From: Mangifera indica
Lineage: Eukaryota > Streptophyta > Magnoliopsida > Sapindales > Anacardiaceae
NCBI RefSeq assembly: GCF_011075055.1
Contig: NC_058148.1
Span: 868,001 to 932,000 of the forward strand
DNA: 64,000 nucleotides
Direction of reading: 5' to 3'
Numbering within the stretch: the stretch's first letter is position 1; the number at the start of each line of letters is the position of its first letter. The notes under the pieces are model-generated. The model did no database searches and was not told the origin of the DNA. It saw only the letters and a program-made list of their open reading frames with translations. This document shows, in pieces, positions 1 through 13,902 of the stretch. The translations under genes were made by a program, and so were the position numbers.

Positions 1-2290
<2,290 letters not shown>

Positions 2291-2300
2291 CATAGTACGT

Positions 2301-2495
2301 CGCAAGCCAAAAACATTTAGTTTTCTTATGACTCAGCACGATGACGTATTAGTCATCTTTAATGAAGAACCTAAGACTTATGATGATGTTGTCTCGAGTC
2401 TAGATTATGATAAATGGTTGGATGCTATGAAATCCAAAATAGATTTTATATATTAAAATCAAGTATAGACTCTAGTGGATGCATCTGAAAGAATT
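2301..2495 (+). pseudogene. Copia reverse-transcriptase fragment
   Basis: A short decayed piece of a Ty1/Copia polyprotein, from just before the RT domain. The frame reads RRKPKTFSFLMTQHDDVL, then an EEPKTYDDVV-like segment, then DKWLDAMKSKI and, after stop codons at the positions of conserved residues, NQV and TLVDA. This order (EEP...W..AM..E....N..W.LV) is characteristic of plant Copia elements. At least two in-frame stops break it, and I see no LTR or further domain nearby, so it is an old truncated remnant. Confidence 0.65.
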
Positions 2496-2519
2496 TTCTA
2501 ATTAAAGAGTCTAAATTTT

Positions 2520-3160
2520 AGAGTTTCTTATTGAAAGGAGTAAATTTTCACTATTTATATTAAAGATGTCAAATTAATTATATTGCTTAAAAAAAATCAA
2601 TCTTAATTATTTTTGTTCGGTACATTTAATAAAAAATATATTAAAATTTTGATTTCTAATATAAGAAAATATAAAAATTCAAGCCTTCAATATGAAAATC
2701 TAAAAATTTTGTTTTTTAATAAAAATACAAAAATTGGTTATATTAATAATAAAAAAAGTGATAATTAAATATCTCTCATTATTTTTATCATTTTTTAAGT
2801 AGGAAAACATAAGTGTAGTAATGACAATAGGAAAAAAGGGGTGAGGACGGCTATCCCTGTCTCACCCCCACAAGTTGGGATACATTCTCTCCTTGTCTCA
2901 TTCTCACTATGAAAATTACGAGGAATAACCATCTCTTATCTGTTGAGAATAATTTTCTCTCTTTTTGTTGCTCTCCTTTCAATCTGTTTGAATATTATCT
3001 TAATTATAATATTATGATAAATAATTAAATATTTTTATAAATTATATTTTGAAAATAAGTATGAAATAGTAAAAACTTTGGGAATAGTTTTTATCCCCCT
3101 CATTCTCACTTTTGTTAAAGAATCTCTTAGGATCAAGTCGGGGCAAGCCTTTTTTTTGAA
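2520..3160. other. AT-rich spacer with a possible hAT-like remnant
   Basis: No gene. Around 2815-3150 there are short G- and C-rich blocks (GGGGTGAGGACGG, CCCTGTCTCACCCCCAC, AGTCGGGGC) in an AT-rich background, as in the subterminal regions of some plant hAT-derived MITEs. No TSD or clean inverted ends could be defined. Confidence 0.25.
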
Positions 3161-4014
3161 GGCCAAAGGACTATTTTTCACCCAAGTTTATGTGCGATCT
3201 CAAAGTCATATCTATGAGACTTGAAAAACCTAAAATCCCACCCATAACATAATTATTGTTAAAATTTTCTGTTAGAGATAAAAATAAAATTGTTATTTTA
3301 CTAATAATATTAAAAATATATAAAATTTATTATATTTTCTTTTTTAACTTTTAAAAAATAACAATTTTATCTCTATTTAAAGTTTTCTAACTTTGAAAAG
3401 TCATATTTTGTCTTTAAATTTTTTCTTCACTTCTTCGACCATCATCTCCGACTCCGACGACCTCCCCTATCCATCTTAAATTGTTAGTCAACACATGTAA
3501 ATAAATCTGGAACGGATCTCTTCATCAAAGACAAAGAAAACCAATGAGATTTGGGCGAAGAGATTTCAAATCTCTTTGTCGACAAAGAGATCTTCCAATG
3601 CCTAGATCTCTTCGTCAATGAAGAGATATGAAACCCATATCTCTTCGTTGACGAAGAGGCTTCGTCGTCGCCTTTTCCAGATCACTGAAGAAAGTGGTCG
3701 AGAGAGAAGAAAAAAATTCTAAGGTTTTGGAGATGAAATATGACTTTTCAAAGTTAAAAATCTTTAAGAGAGGTGAAATGTTAGTTTTTAAAACTTAGGA
3801 GAGAAAAATGTAATAAATTTTATATTTTTTTAATATTATTAGTAAAATAATAATTTTGTCCTGTTTTTAATAGAAATTCTAATAAAAATTTTTAACCTAA
3901 ATTAATCAATAAGTGAGACTTCAAGTTTTTTAAATTTCATGGGCGTGACTGTAATTTTGAGTGGTTAAGTTGCATCGTAAAAAAGCCTTGGGACGTTTTT
4001 TGGGAAATTAGCCC
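3161..4014. mobile_element. Foldback MITE with long inverted ends (Mutator-like)
   Basis: The two halves are imperfect inverted copies of each other over roughly 200-270 bp. The left arm (GGCCAAAGGACTATTTTTC, then TTTTACTAATAATATTAAA, then CTTTGAAAAGTCATATTT) recurs as the reverse complement in 3690-4014. Long terminal inverted repeats starting with G around a short non-coding core suggest a Mutator-type MITE. The core at 3540-3670 holds a series of short palindromes. I could not find a convincing 9-bp TSD, so the exact ends are uncertain. Its right end lies just upstream of the probable transcription start of the next gene. Confidence 0.6.
3570..3591. repeat. 22-bp perfect palindrome in the MITE core
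   Basis: A perfect palindrome centred on GTCGAC with arms ATCTCTTT/AAAGAGAT. It is followed by two near-palindromes of the same theme (CTCTTCGTCAATGAAGAG near 3605 and CTCTTCGTTGACGAAGAG near 3640). The three look like degenerate copies of one hairpin motif. Confidence 0.8.
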
Positions 4015-4801
4015 AGTAATGAAATAACCCACATCGCGCTATTTCTCTCCACTGAGAATTACTCTCTTGAAACTGCCTTATTCATCAACCGGAAATTAGC
4101 GCTGAAAACTTCTCGCAGTCGTCGCTGCACGCCGGTGTAAGCGAGGTTCCGCCTTTCTGTGCCTTAGAGGTTTGACTTCTTCCATCACATTGTAATGTTC
4201 GATTTATTATGTTATCTTGTCAAATTTAAAATGATTGAATTTCAAATTTGAATTATATATGAGCGAATTGCCTTTCTAGTTTCGTTTCTCACTGTTTCGA
4301 CTAAATTTGTGTCTAATTTTTAGTATTTTCTAAAGACGAATAGCTGTTATTATGTTGTAAGAGTGAGAGTTCTTGAACTAGAGCCTAGTGTAATTGAGAA
4401 CTTGAGTGTCCATCGGTCTGGCGACATGTAAGCTCAACCACTTAGTGACACTTCATTGTTACTACGCAATACGGTCTAAAAGCCTTAACACTATCAATAT
4501 ATTGTCATCTTTTGACACAGTCCACGGTTTTACTTTTGTGGTTTGCAACCAAAATGACAAGGATTATACATGACAAATCCTTTAATCCTAATATTTCTAA
4601 GCAATTGTTGCTCTTGTTTTTTTTCTTGTGAAGCAGCCTTAAAAATTTCATGCTAAGTTTTTTGTTCAAGTTAATAATTTTGTGCTACAGGGCAACTAGA
4701 AAGTTATAAGAAAACGGAATTATTCTTGATACAGGCAACAACAATATTTCACTGCATAGTAGAAGGATTTATTGTGGAAAACCGATTTTCTTTGTGTTAA
4801 C
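4015..4801 (+). promoter_or_regulatory. Probable promoter and 5' leader of the 426-aa gene
   Basis: Composition changes right after the MITE. A pyrimidine-rich stretch (ATTTCTCTCCACTGAG at 4039-4055) and GC-richer DNA at 4080-4165 look like a transcription start and 5' UTR. A possible leader intron runs from a donor near 4169 (TTAGAG/GTTTGA) to an acceptor near 4690 (GCTACAG) or 4736 (GATACAG). No clear TATA box is seen. RNA evidence would be needed to fix any of these points. Confidence 0.35.
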
Positions 4802-7461
4802 ATGGATGTTGTGAGTTCAGTAGTTGAGAAAGTAAAGGGGTTTTCAATATCAAGCCAAAATTTTGTAAACAGCCTTGTACAGCGCCACCAAACTTCGAAC
4901 AGCTGCAATCCGGTATTTGTAATTCAGTTTCTCTCTACTTTTTCATTTATTGTTTATCATGCTGTTGTGTTCTTGCTCTTGTCATTTGTTGTACCATCAA
5001 AAATATGGTATTGAATATTGGAAATGACCTTGACCAAACTATCAATTAGATTTTGTTTACGTGAATTTAATGAAATCCTGTAATTTTAAGTTGTAAAATG
5101 GTGGGAGCAGTTCTCAAGATATCAGATGACTATTAATTAGTCTATTTTGCTTGAGTCTTTTGTTCAAATTGGGGATCAACTTTGAGGGCTATGCTTTGAG
5201 CTGAGATGGAATAAATCTAAAAGTAGGCTTTTACTGGTGATATAGAAGTATTTAAAGTGAAATTTGACTTCCTTTTGTAGTTTAAGGTGACTTTCATTAG
5301 GGTTTAGCTAATGAACATCGCATCATAAACCCTTTTCCTATCCCCAGAAGATGGAGAGCATCAATTTCGTTTCAAGAATGCACAGATGTTAGGCTTTCTA
5401 CAATATTCTTTCTACATGATGTACTAGTAATCTTAATGTAAAGTTTTAGGACAACCTTTACTCTTTTTATTTACAAAAATGTTATGTAATATAACAATTT
5501 AACTTTATATAGGAGAATACATACATTAGATGGTGTTATCATGTCAAGATTTTGAAATATGGTCAGCATGTACATTTGGAACCACCATTTTTCTTTTGAC
5601 AAAGTTGGTGCTTCCATAGGTAGTGATAAACTGCTTGTTGGAGCTTTACAACTCTTCCCATGGCATTATTTTCAGATTGAAATCTTGAAGCGGTTGCAGA
5701 GAGAAGCATTCTCAGATTTGATGAAACTAAGAGACAGACAGGACAAAGTTGAGCGAGTGCTTTCCTTCTATAAAACAGCCAAGGGAAGTCCATTCCAAGA
5801 AGCTAGCACTCATGTAAGGGGAGAAGTTGATTTCCTGGGAGGTATTTTGATGATGAGAGGTATTGATTCGCAGCATATGGATGCACTTGATAGAGCAGGA
5901 ATTAGGACAGGGATAACTTCCAGGTTTATTTTTGAAACAAGTTTTGGGCAGAATGATAGTCTTGTAGCAGAGTTGATAGCCAGCGAAACAGGCAATGGAA
6001 GCCTCCTTAGTGATGTTTCTGGAATCCCGCTTTCTCTCTCAAAACTATCTTATGCAGCAAATGTTAGTGATTGGTGTTCGGCAACAGCAATCCCAGTGGG
6101 AGCTCAATGCAGAGATTTTGATACCACTAAGAATTCTTCTCATCAGGTATGATCTGTTCTTTATATGTGCTTCCTGTAACTTCTGTTAGATTAGCATTAA
6201 AGATCTTTTGCCTTCACATGAGCTTGATTGGAGATCCTAAGCTGGAAAGAAAATGCACATCTCCTGATTTTTGATGTTTGCATTAATATTTCAATAAAAC
6301 TATATATACTTAAAATGTGTGCCAAATTGAGTACTAATGATGCCATTTTATCATGTGATTAGTTGATTTTTAATTAAGAATAAAATAACACCCAATCACA
6401 TGGTAACACACCATCATTGATACCCAATTTATTGCTCTTATAAGTGCACATAATATTTCTCTTTTTGATTTTCCTAAAGTTAAAAATGTAGGACTTTACA
6501 GCGTATCATTCTGTTATTTATTTGTTTTGTTTGTAAGAGTTCCTTTTTTTGACAGATTGGTTAACTTTACCTTAATGTTTTTGTTTAGTGTGGTTCCATT
6601 TTCATTGTTGGAGATTGTCAAACTGGTTTTAAGTGAGATTCTTGGGTTCTCCATTTGATTACTTAACTTGTTTTGTCATTGACATTTTTTACTACTCTTA
6701 GATGATATAGGCTCATAACTTTATTTTGGTAACCAAAGAGGACTGTGTTTTCTGTATGGCAGAAAAAGGGCCTCACTTATATTTCATCTTTTGAGCCACC
6801 CCTTTTGACTCAGCATAATGGTAGTGCTATCGGTGTAACAGTGAGAAAATCAAATGTTGTTGCATCATTGGCTCAATCTGTTTCTGGACGGGGAATGCCG
6901 TTGGGTTCTGTTGGATTTGGATATTACTTAAACACTTTTGGGCAAGTTGTATGTCAGCTTCCAAGAGGAATCAAACTCTCTCTTATGGGTCTTCACCAAG
7001 TGCCTAAAGTACTGGATCACTGTCTCAGTGCAGCCCTTGCAGTTCCAGTAGGCTTTCTAGAACATCACAATTCTCCTGAGAGAACAGTTGAAGCAGCAGG
7101 TCCTGCTTCATCTTTGAGAATACACACCCCAATAATGCCTAGAACTGGATCGATTGCTCTGAAGCTGGAATCGGAACTTGATGCCAGTACAAAAGTAGGA
7201 GGTTGGATTGAGATGCTAAATTCAAACTACAAGCATCTTCGTTGGGCTATCACCATCTCAGATACTTCCGAAGATGACATGGGATGGGGCGTGAATCTCA
7301 GTGGGATTGAAGGTCCTACAGGGTGGAAGCAATACCAGTTTGAATCTTTTGCAGATCTTAGCTTAGGGAAGAGATTCAACTTGAAACCAGGTGTAGCATA
7401 CGTGGTGGATGGAGATGCCAAAATACTTGCCCTCATGCTTCGATGCAACTGGTCTCTGTAA
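4802..7461 (+). CDS. Conserved plant protein of unknown function, 3 exons, 426 aa
   Basis: I do not recognise a named family. The model has three coding exons: 4802-4912 (37 codons, ends CCG before GTATTT), 5676-6146 (157 codons, after TTTTCAG, ends CAG before GTATGA) and 6763-7461 (232 codons plus stop, after ATGGCAG). All junctions are phase 0 and the frame stays open. The protein starts MDVVSSVVEKVKGFSIS. A charged helical segment follows (IEILKRLQREAFSDLM, LRDRQDKVERVL), then RGEVDFLGG. The C-terminal half is glycine-rich and probably beta-stranded (FEPPLLTQHNGSAIGVTV, GSVGFGYYLNTFGQVV, GWIEMLNSNYKHLRWAI) and ends LALMLRCNWSL. There is no signal peptide or obvious transmembrane helix. Alternating beta-strands to the last residue would fit an outer-membrane beta-barrel, which is inference only. 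Exon 2 is also open upstream to an ATG at 5559, but that part is intron. An untranslated leader exon near 4030-4168 is possible. Confidence 0.75.
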
Positions 7462-7916
7462 TTACTGCCTTCACTAAATTCGGGTACCGGATATACTTTT
7501 TCCTATCTTCTTTAGGTTTTGCACCTTATTTTGAGTAGATTTTGGAGCTAGAAGACAGTGAGAAATGTTAATAACAACACATTTAGCTCATCAGGTGGGA
7601 TCGGCACCTCACTCTAAAACCAAAACCTTTGTGATTTGTTTGTGAACTTTTCACTACAAACTTTCTATTGAAGCAATTTTCCCTGTTCTAATTTTACCTG
7701 AAATTACCTGGTAGCAAGGGGATGCAGTTGATATTTTGATAAATGTATGGAGAGGTTGACAGTACTAATAATTAACAGTAATACGAACTTGAAGCCAAAA
7801 TTTTATTTAGGTACATGTATTGCAATAAAATTATGTGTACACATTTTTAATATATGATTTGTATACACAAATGATGTGTCATTATATAATCGACGAAGGC
7901 ATATAGAAAAACAAAA
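7462..7916. other. 3' UTR and flank of the 426-aa gene
   Basis: Non-coding. An AATAAA-like polyadenylation signal occurs near 7824 (GCAATAAAATT). No other feature is recognised. Confidence 0.35.
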
Positions 7917-7925
7917 TAATCTAAA

Positions 7926-8698
7926 GGGTAAATGACCATATCCCACCTAAGGTTTAATGAAATCTTCGATATCTACTCTCTAAGTTTGAAAAAAAGCTAA
8001 TTTTCCACCAATATGTTAAAGTCAAAAGTTAGTTTTAACACTAAAAAGGTATTTATGTAATTTTGTCAAAATATAATAATATAGAGTTTTAGTGTCATTT
8101 TTCAAAACTTACAAGGAGCAAATGAATATTTTCTCTATTTTGTTTCAAAAATTGTCATATTCACCATATATTTTAAAAATGTAATTATACTCCTAATAGT
8201 TTTAATATGATATGTACATTCTTATTTTGTTGTATTCTATTTAATTTTTTGGAATATAATTGTTATTTTTGAAATTATTGGTGGGCACATTAAATTTAAG
8301 AAATTCAAAAAAACTTTAAACTTTTAGAATTTCTTAAAAACCCCTAAAAATTTTCATTATCAAACCCAAAATTTTTTTAAGAAATTACTACTTACCCTAA
8401 TTATACAATTATATATTGTTGACACTCTTATCTATATTTATATTAGTAATTTTTAAAAATTTTTAGTTAAAATCAATATAATTAGGGGTATAAAAAACTA
8501 TTTAATAAAATTTTGGAGGTGTAATATTTTTTAGTTAGAGGGTTTTTTTATTTTGTCTTTTTAATACTTTTATAAAAACATTAACAAAATTTTTAAACAA
8601 ATTTAATAGATCGGCCAAAAATTGATTTTTTTTTTCAAATTTAAGGAGTGAGATTATATCATTTCATTAAACCTTGAATAGAAAATAGTCATTTGGCC
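7926..8698. mobile_element. Mutator-type MITE, 773 bp, with 9-bp TSD
   Basis: Both ends carry imperfect inverted repeats of at least 90 bp. The left end starts GGGTAAATGACCATATCC and continues CTAAGGTTTAATGAAAT. The right end, reverse-complemented, starts GGCCAAATGACTATTTTC and continues TCAAGGTTTAATGAAAT. The element is flanked by a perfect 9-bp direct repeat, TAATCTAAA, at 7917-7925 and 8699-8707. A 9-bp TSD with long terminal inverted repeats starting with G is the Mutator/MULE signature. The interior is AT-rich and non-coding, so it is non-autonomous. The ends resemble those of the foldback element at 3161-4014. Confidence 0.85.
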
Positions 8699-8707
8699 TA
8701 ATCTAAA

Positions 8708-9791
8708 ATATCAAATGGGTATTGTCACTAACAAAGCTTTCACACCCGGATTGAGCCTTGAGACCGGGAGTCAACTTTGTTTGATATAAGATCGAAACAA
8801 AATGTTCTATTGAATAAAAATTATAATCAAATCATAAATTAAACAGTCGATGCACCATTTGTTCTTGAAGTGCTTGTTACAAACTAGATAACGAACCAAG
8901 AATTGAAGATTGTGTTTTGGATAAGCTTTACCTTTACGAATGCGAGGTCTATTGTTACTAGCTTCTTAAAGGCTAAAAGACTTATGGTATAGATAATACA
9001 TTTTATAATAATATATTATATATATAATAAAACATAAGTACTCATATTTTTATTGTAAAGATCATGTGTAATATTATACATATCCATTTTGAAAATACAA
9101 ATGGTTAAATATTTATTTGTGTTACTATGTAATTGGGTGTTACTTTATCTTTAATTCAAAATATCTAATCACATGATGATATATATTAAGTATGTACTTA
9201 TTTAGGTATTTAAAATGAGTACATATAATTTTATTTATAGATAATTAGTTTTTTAATATACAATACAATATATAATTTGACTATCATAACATGTGAGCTA
9301 TCAAGAATTAGAGTTTTTTTGGTTTCTTAATTAAACTCTTATAGGGAACCAAACAAAAGTATAAAAGTATAATAAAGAGTAAGAAAACGTGAATTTATAA
9401 TGGGTATTAATTTAAATATGATAATATATTATTATATGATTGAATATATACCATTAATTTAAAATCACTTAATCGTACGATTACGTATTATCATTAATAC
9501 TTAAATTGATTATAAAAATGTACAAAGTTTTATTTTAAAATTAATTGAAAATCAGCCTTTGACTTTGGCCTTAGATTGAATACGAAGAGTAATGCAATTT
9601 ATACTTATGATGAGTACTAATTTGAATATCAATAATGATGTGCTATTTTATCATTAATTATTATTTTATTATTTATTTAAAATTATTTAATTATAGAATA
9701 ATATATCATTATTGATGTTTAAATTAACATACATTATAATTGCACTTTGTTTGATTGATATATAAATACGGATTAAGAAATATATATATAT
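8708..9791. other. AT-rich intergenic DNA
   Basis: No gene, RNA or well-formed repeat was recognised. It ends in a short TA microsatellite (about 9779-9796), the insertion target of the Copia element that follows. Confidence 0.4.
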
Positions 9792-9796
9792 ATATA

Positions 9797-10067
9797 TGTT
9801 ATAAAATTAATTTAGCAAAGATAAATTATTAAAGAAGAATTGAATAAAAAGAGAGGAAGAGAGCAAAGCAATTATTATTTCCGGATGAAGAGAAGAGAAA
9901 ATTGTAGTTTACATGAAGAGAGGAGGGGGTATTTATAGGCAATTTGCCTCCCCTCCAGCCAATAAAAATAATTCCTTCCAGGCTAAGCTTCTGAGGCATT
10001 TAATGCCTTCCTATTTCTTTTCGCTAAAGTCAAAAAGATGGGGTGGAAAAATCCACCTTCTGCAACA
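9797..10067 (-). repeat. Copia 3' LTR
   Basis: Starts TGTTATAAAATTAATTT and ends CTTCTGCAACA on the plus strand. It is nearly identical to 15,485-15,756, differing at about six bases by eye. Confidence 0.9.
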
Positions 10068-10080
10068 CTCCCTCTTGGAT
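10068..10080 (-). other. Polypurine tract of the Copia element
   Basis: On the minus strand the sequence CCAAGAGGGAG lies directly against the start of the 3' LTR, the usual place for the plus-strand priming polypurine tract. Confidence 0.7.
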
Positions 10081-10084
10081 TTTC

Positions 10085-10345
10085 ACCACTTACAAATAAT
10101 TATATAACCTTGCTAAGGAAAAACCCAGTGGGATAAAAACCAAAGCAAAGGAACATAATTATAAAATGTTTTGTAAGTTGGCATTGGACGTGCTTAAACT
10201 GCCTCATTAAAGGAAAACCCAGTGGGACAAAATCTAGTGAAGGAAAAAAGAGTATAGTGCACCTTTTGTCCAATATTAGATAAACTTCAAAATTTTGCCT
10301 GATGAATGCTCCCCCTGATGAACGCTCCCCCTCTTTGTAGTAGGA
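10085..10345 (-). other. Copia 3' untranslated region
   Basis: Non-coding DNA between the pol stop and the 3' LTR. It holds two short duplications: AAACCCAGTGGGA twice (near 10,122 and 10,215) and GCTCCCCCT twice (near 10,308 and 10,324). Confidence 0.6.
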
Positions 10346-12532
10346 TTAACTTGGTTGCTTGTTGAGCCGCCGCATACCGATGTTATACACTAACTTCTCA
10401 AATGTTGATGTCGGTAGTGTCTTAGTGAACAAATCTGCAAGATTCTCACTGGATCTGATTTGCTTGACATCAATCTTTTTACTCTGTTGGAGCTCATAAG
10501 TGTAAAAGAACTTCGGTGAGATATGTTTGGTTTTGTCTCCTTTGATGTACCCACCTCTAATTTGGGCTATACATACTGCATTGTCTTCATATAATATGGA
10601 AGGAGTGTTTGTTGTAGAAGGAAGACTGCATGCATTCTGAATATGATGGATGACAGACCGTAACCATATACATTCACGACTGGCTTCATGGAGAGCTAAA
10701 ATTTCTGAATGATTTGAAGAAGTTGCAACCAAGGTCTGCTTGGTGGAGCGCCATGATATAGCTGTGTCATTATAAGTGAAAATATATCCCGTTTGTGAAC
10801 GGGCCTTATGGGGGTCAGAAAGATAACCAGCATCTGCATATCCAACCAAACTAGGATTTTTAGAGGATTTGACATAATAGAATAATCTCAAATCTCTAGT
10901 TCCACATAAGTAACAGAGTATATGTTTGATTCCGTTCCAATGGCGACGGGTTGGTGCAGAGCTAAATCGGGCCAATAAATTAACTGCGAAGGATATATCC
11001 GGTCTCGTGCATTGGGCCAAATATAATAAGGCTCCAATGGCATTAAGATATGGTACTTCAAGACCAAGTATCTTTTCATCTTCATCTTTAGGACGAAATA
11101 AGTCCTTTTTTGGATCAAGAGACCGAACAACCATTGGGGTGCTCAAAGGATAAGCCTTATCCATATTAAAACGTTTTAATAATTTTTCAATATACGCTAA
11201 TTGATGGATAAGTATTCCATTTGAATTGTGCTCGATCTGCAGGCCGAGACAATATTTTGTTTTCCCCAAATCCTTCATTTCAAATTCTTTTTTCAGATAT
11301 TCAGCAGTTTTTGAGAGCTCTTCAGGAGTCCCAATTAAATTCATGTCATCAACATAAACTGCTACAATAGCAAATCCCGATTCTGACCTTCTGATAAAGA
11401 CACATGGGCATATAGGGTCATTCACATAACCCTCTTTTTTCAAATATTCACTGAGGCGATTGTACCACATACGTCTGGATTGTTTTAATCCGTACAATGA
11501 TCGTTGTAATTTAATTGAGTACAAGCCTCTTGAATTGACACTTTTTGCTTCAGGCAATTTGTATCCTTTAGGGAGTTTCATGTAAATTTCAGTGTCCAAA
11601 TTTCCATATAAATAAGCAGTAACTACGTCCATTAGACGCATATCCAGTCCTTCAGAGACTGTTAAACTGATTAAATATCTGAATGTGATTATATCCATTA
11701 CAGGTGCATATGTTTCATCAAAGTCTATACCAGGCCTTTGGGAAAAGCCTTGGGCTACAAGTCTGGCTTTATATCTAGCAATTTCATTTTTTTCATTTCT
11801 TTTTCTCACAAATACCCATTTATATCCAACGGGTTGTACGTCTTCATGTGTTGGAACTACAGGTCCAAACACTTGACGTTTTGCTAGAGAAGCTAATTCT
11901 GTTTGAATTGCTTCTTCCCATTTAGGCCAATCATGTCTTTGTTTGCACTCAGCCACAGTACGTAGCTCAAAATCATCATCATTCAGAATTTCAGTAGCTA
12001 CTGCAAATGAGAATATATCATCAATTATAATTGTTTCACGATTCCACATTTCTTGTGTATGAACATAATTTAAAGATATTTCAATATTCTCATTTTCCTG
12101 TTCTTCAGGATTTTGTACCACTTCAGGGGTTTGTGCCACTTCAGGGGCTTGTGCCGCTTCAGGGGCTTGTGTCTCTTCAGGGACCATAACCTCTTCTGGA
12201 GGAATATTTGTTTGATTATTTGCCTTTCTTTTTCAAGGGACAGTGTCCTTCAATCCAACAGGGCTACCACGCTTCTGGCGTGAGGTAGATGGATCAGTCA
12301 CGGCTCGAATGGACTGTTCAGCAGTCACATTGATTCTTGCTGGTACATTAGCAGCTGAAACATGTGATCTTGTCACTTTTGCTGTATCCACAAATGCATC
12401 AGGCATTTGGTTGGCAATAATTTGTAATCGCACTATCCTTTGCACTTCAGTTTCAGTTTGGGATGTGCGAGGATCTAAATGAGACATGGTAGGTACATAC
12501 CAAGTAAATTCATGCCTAACTTCAGGAGGCAT
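10346..12532 (-). pseudogene. Copia pol: reverse transcriptase and RNase H
   Basis: C-terminal part of the Copia polyprotein. From 12,532 the frame runs 99 codons of linker to a TGA at about 12,235-12,233, then continues in the same frame to 10,346. RT signatures are present: KWEEAIQTEL, VGYKWVFVRKRN, RYKARLVAQGFSQ, the catalytic YVDDMN box, and SLYGLKQSRRMW. RNase H follows with GYADAGYLSD, SWRSTKQ, SSNHSEILAL, YEDNAVCI and the C-terminal SENLADLFTKTLP. The RT/RNase H portion looks complete and its active-site residues are kept. The TGA and the frameshift to the upstream frame near 12,540 separate it from integrase, so no full polyprotein can be made from this copy. Confidence 0.88.
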
Positions 12533-12543
12533 TTTCTTTTCCC

Positions 12544-13902
12544 CTAAAGATGGAAAGTTGTCTCATCAAAGTGACAATCTATAAATCGTGCAGTAAAAAG
12601 ATCACCTGTTAATGGTTCCAGGTACCTGATAATGGATGGTGAATTATATCTAACATATATTCCCAAACGACGTTGGAGTCCCATTTTTGTGCGTTGAGGG
12701 GATGCAATAGAGACATATACAGCACAACCAAATATTCTCAAATGAGATACATTAGGTTGGTAACCAAAAACCAATTGTAAGGGAGAATATTGATGATAAG
12801 AAGAAGGTCGTAAACGAATTAACGCTGCAGCATGTAATATAACATGTCCCCACATAGAAGTAGGTAATTGACTTTTCAGTAATAAAGTGCGTGCAATTAC
12901 CTGGAGTCGTTTGACAAGAGACTCAGCTAATCGATTATGTGTGTGGACATGCGGGACTGGATGTTCAACCTCAATCCCCATTAACATGCAATAATCATCA
13001 AATGTTTTGGATGTAAATTCACCAGCATTATCTAGCCGTATTGACTTGACTGAATAATCTGTGAAATGTGCCTTTAATTTGATAATTTGTGCTAACAGTT
13101 TAGCAAATGCAACATTTCGAGTAGGCAATAAACAAACATGAGACCATCGTGCAGATGCATCAATTAAGACCATAAAATAACGAAATGACCCACTTGGTGG
13201 ATGAATGGGTCCACATATATCCCTTTGAATCCTTTGCATGAATGATGGGGATTCACCTCCAATTTTGGAGGGAGATGGTCTTATTACTAATTTACCTTGA
13301 GTACAGACGGTGCAGAATTTCTCACTAGACAATAAAATTTTATGATTCTGTAATGTATGTCCATGTGAATTTTCAACAATCCTACGCATCATTGTAGATC
13401 CTGGGTGGCCTAAACGATCATGCCAAAGCATAAATGCTTTTGGATCAATGAATTTCTGGTTTGATACTGCGTAGATCTCAATTGCCTTTATGGTTGTATA
13501 ATACAATCCAGATGATAAGGCAGACAATTTTTTTAGTATAAGCCTTCTTCCGGAGGCATTACTAGTTATACAGATGAATTCTGCACCATTTTCACTCATG
13601 GTTTCAAGATGATAACTATTTTTTCTTATATCTTTAAAACTCAGTAGATTTCTTCTGGATCTACTTGAATATAATGCATCATTGATGCTTAATTTGGTCC
13701 CATTATTTAACATAATTGTGGCTCTTCCGGAGCCTTCTATCAGATCAATTGATCCTGATATGGTGGTTACTTTAGCTTCAATTAATGCTAAAGATAAGAA
13801 AAATTTCTTTTCTTTAAGAATTGTGTGCGTTGTTGCATTATCCACCAAACATATGTCTCCCACATCAGCTTTTGAAGTCAACGCTTCAATTTTGGAGTCC
13901 AT
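12544..13902 (-). pseudogene. Copia pol: protease and integrase
   Basis: A 452-codon frame. Near residue 21 the protease-like motif reads LVDNATTHTI, where most Copia elements have D-S-G/A. The GAG-pre-integrase zinc region follows (LWHDRLGHPG at about 157-166, then CTVCTQGK). The integrase core shows RDICGP, VLIDAS, RLDNAGEF and HTHNRLAES, which supply the D,D,E residues. The segment after HTHN has R where G is usual (NGLAE). The frame ends at 12,544, where a frameshift disconnects it from the RT frame 12 bases away. It starts directly at protease: no gag or zinc knuckle precedes it. Confidence 0.87.

Noticed and set aside
3161..4014. A 9-bp TSD for the foldback element
   Set aside because: The flanking nonamers share only TGAA, so I could not confirm a TSD and left the borders uncertain.
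5563..7448. Antisense frames within the 426-residue gene
   Set aside because: They are shadows of the coding exons on the other strand with no splice-compatible structure or recognisable motif.
12243..12482. Plus-strand frames inside the Copia pol
   Set aside because: They are antisense shadows of the integrase-RT linker and of the RT frame.
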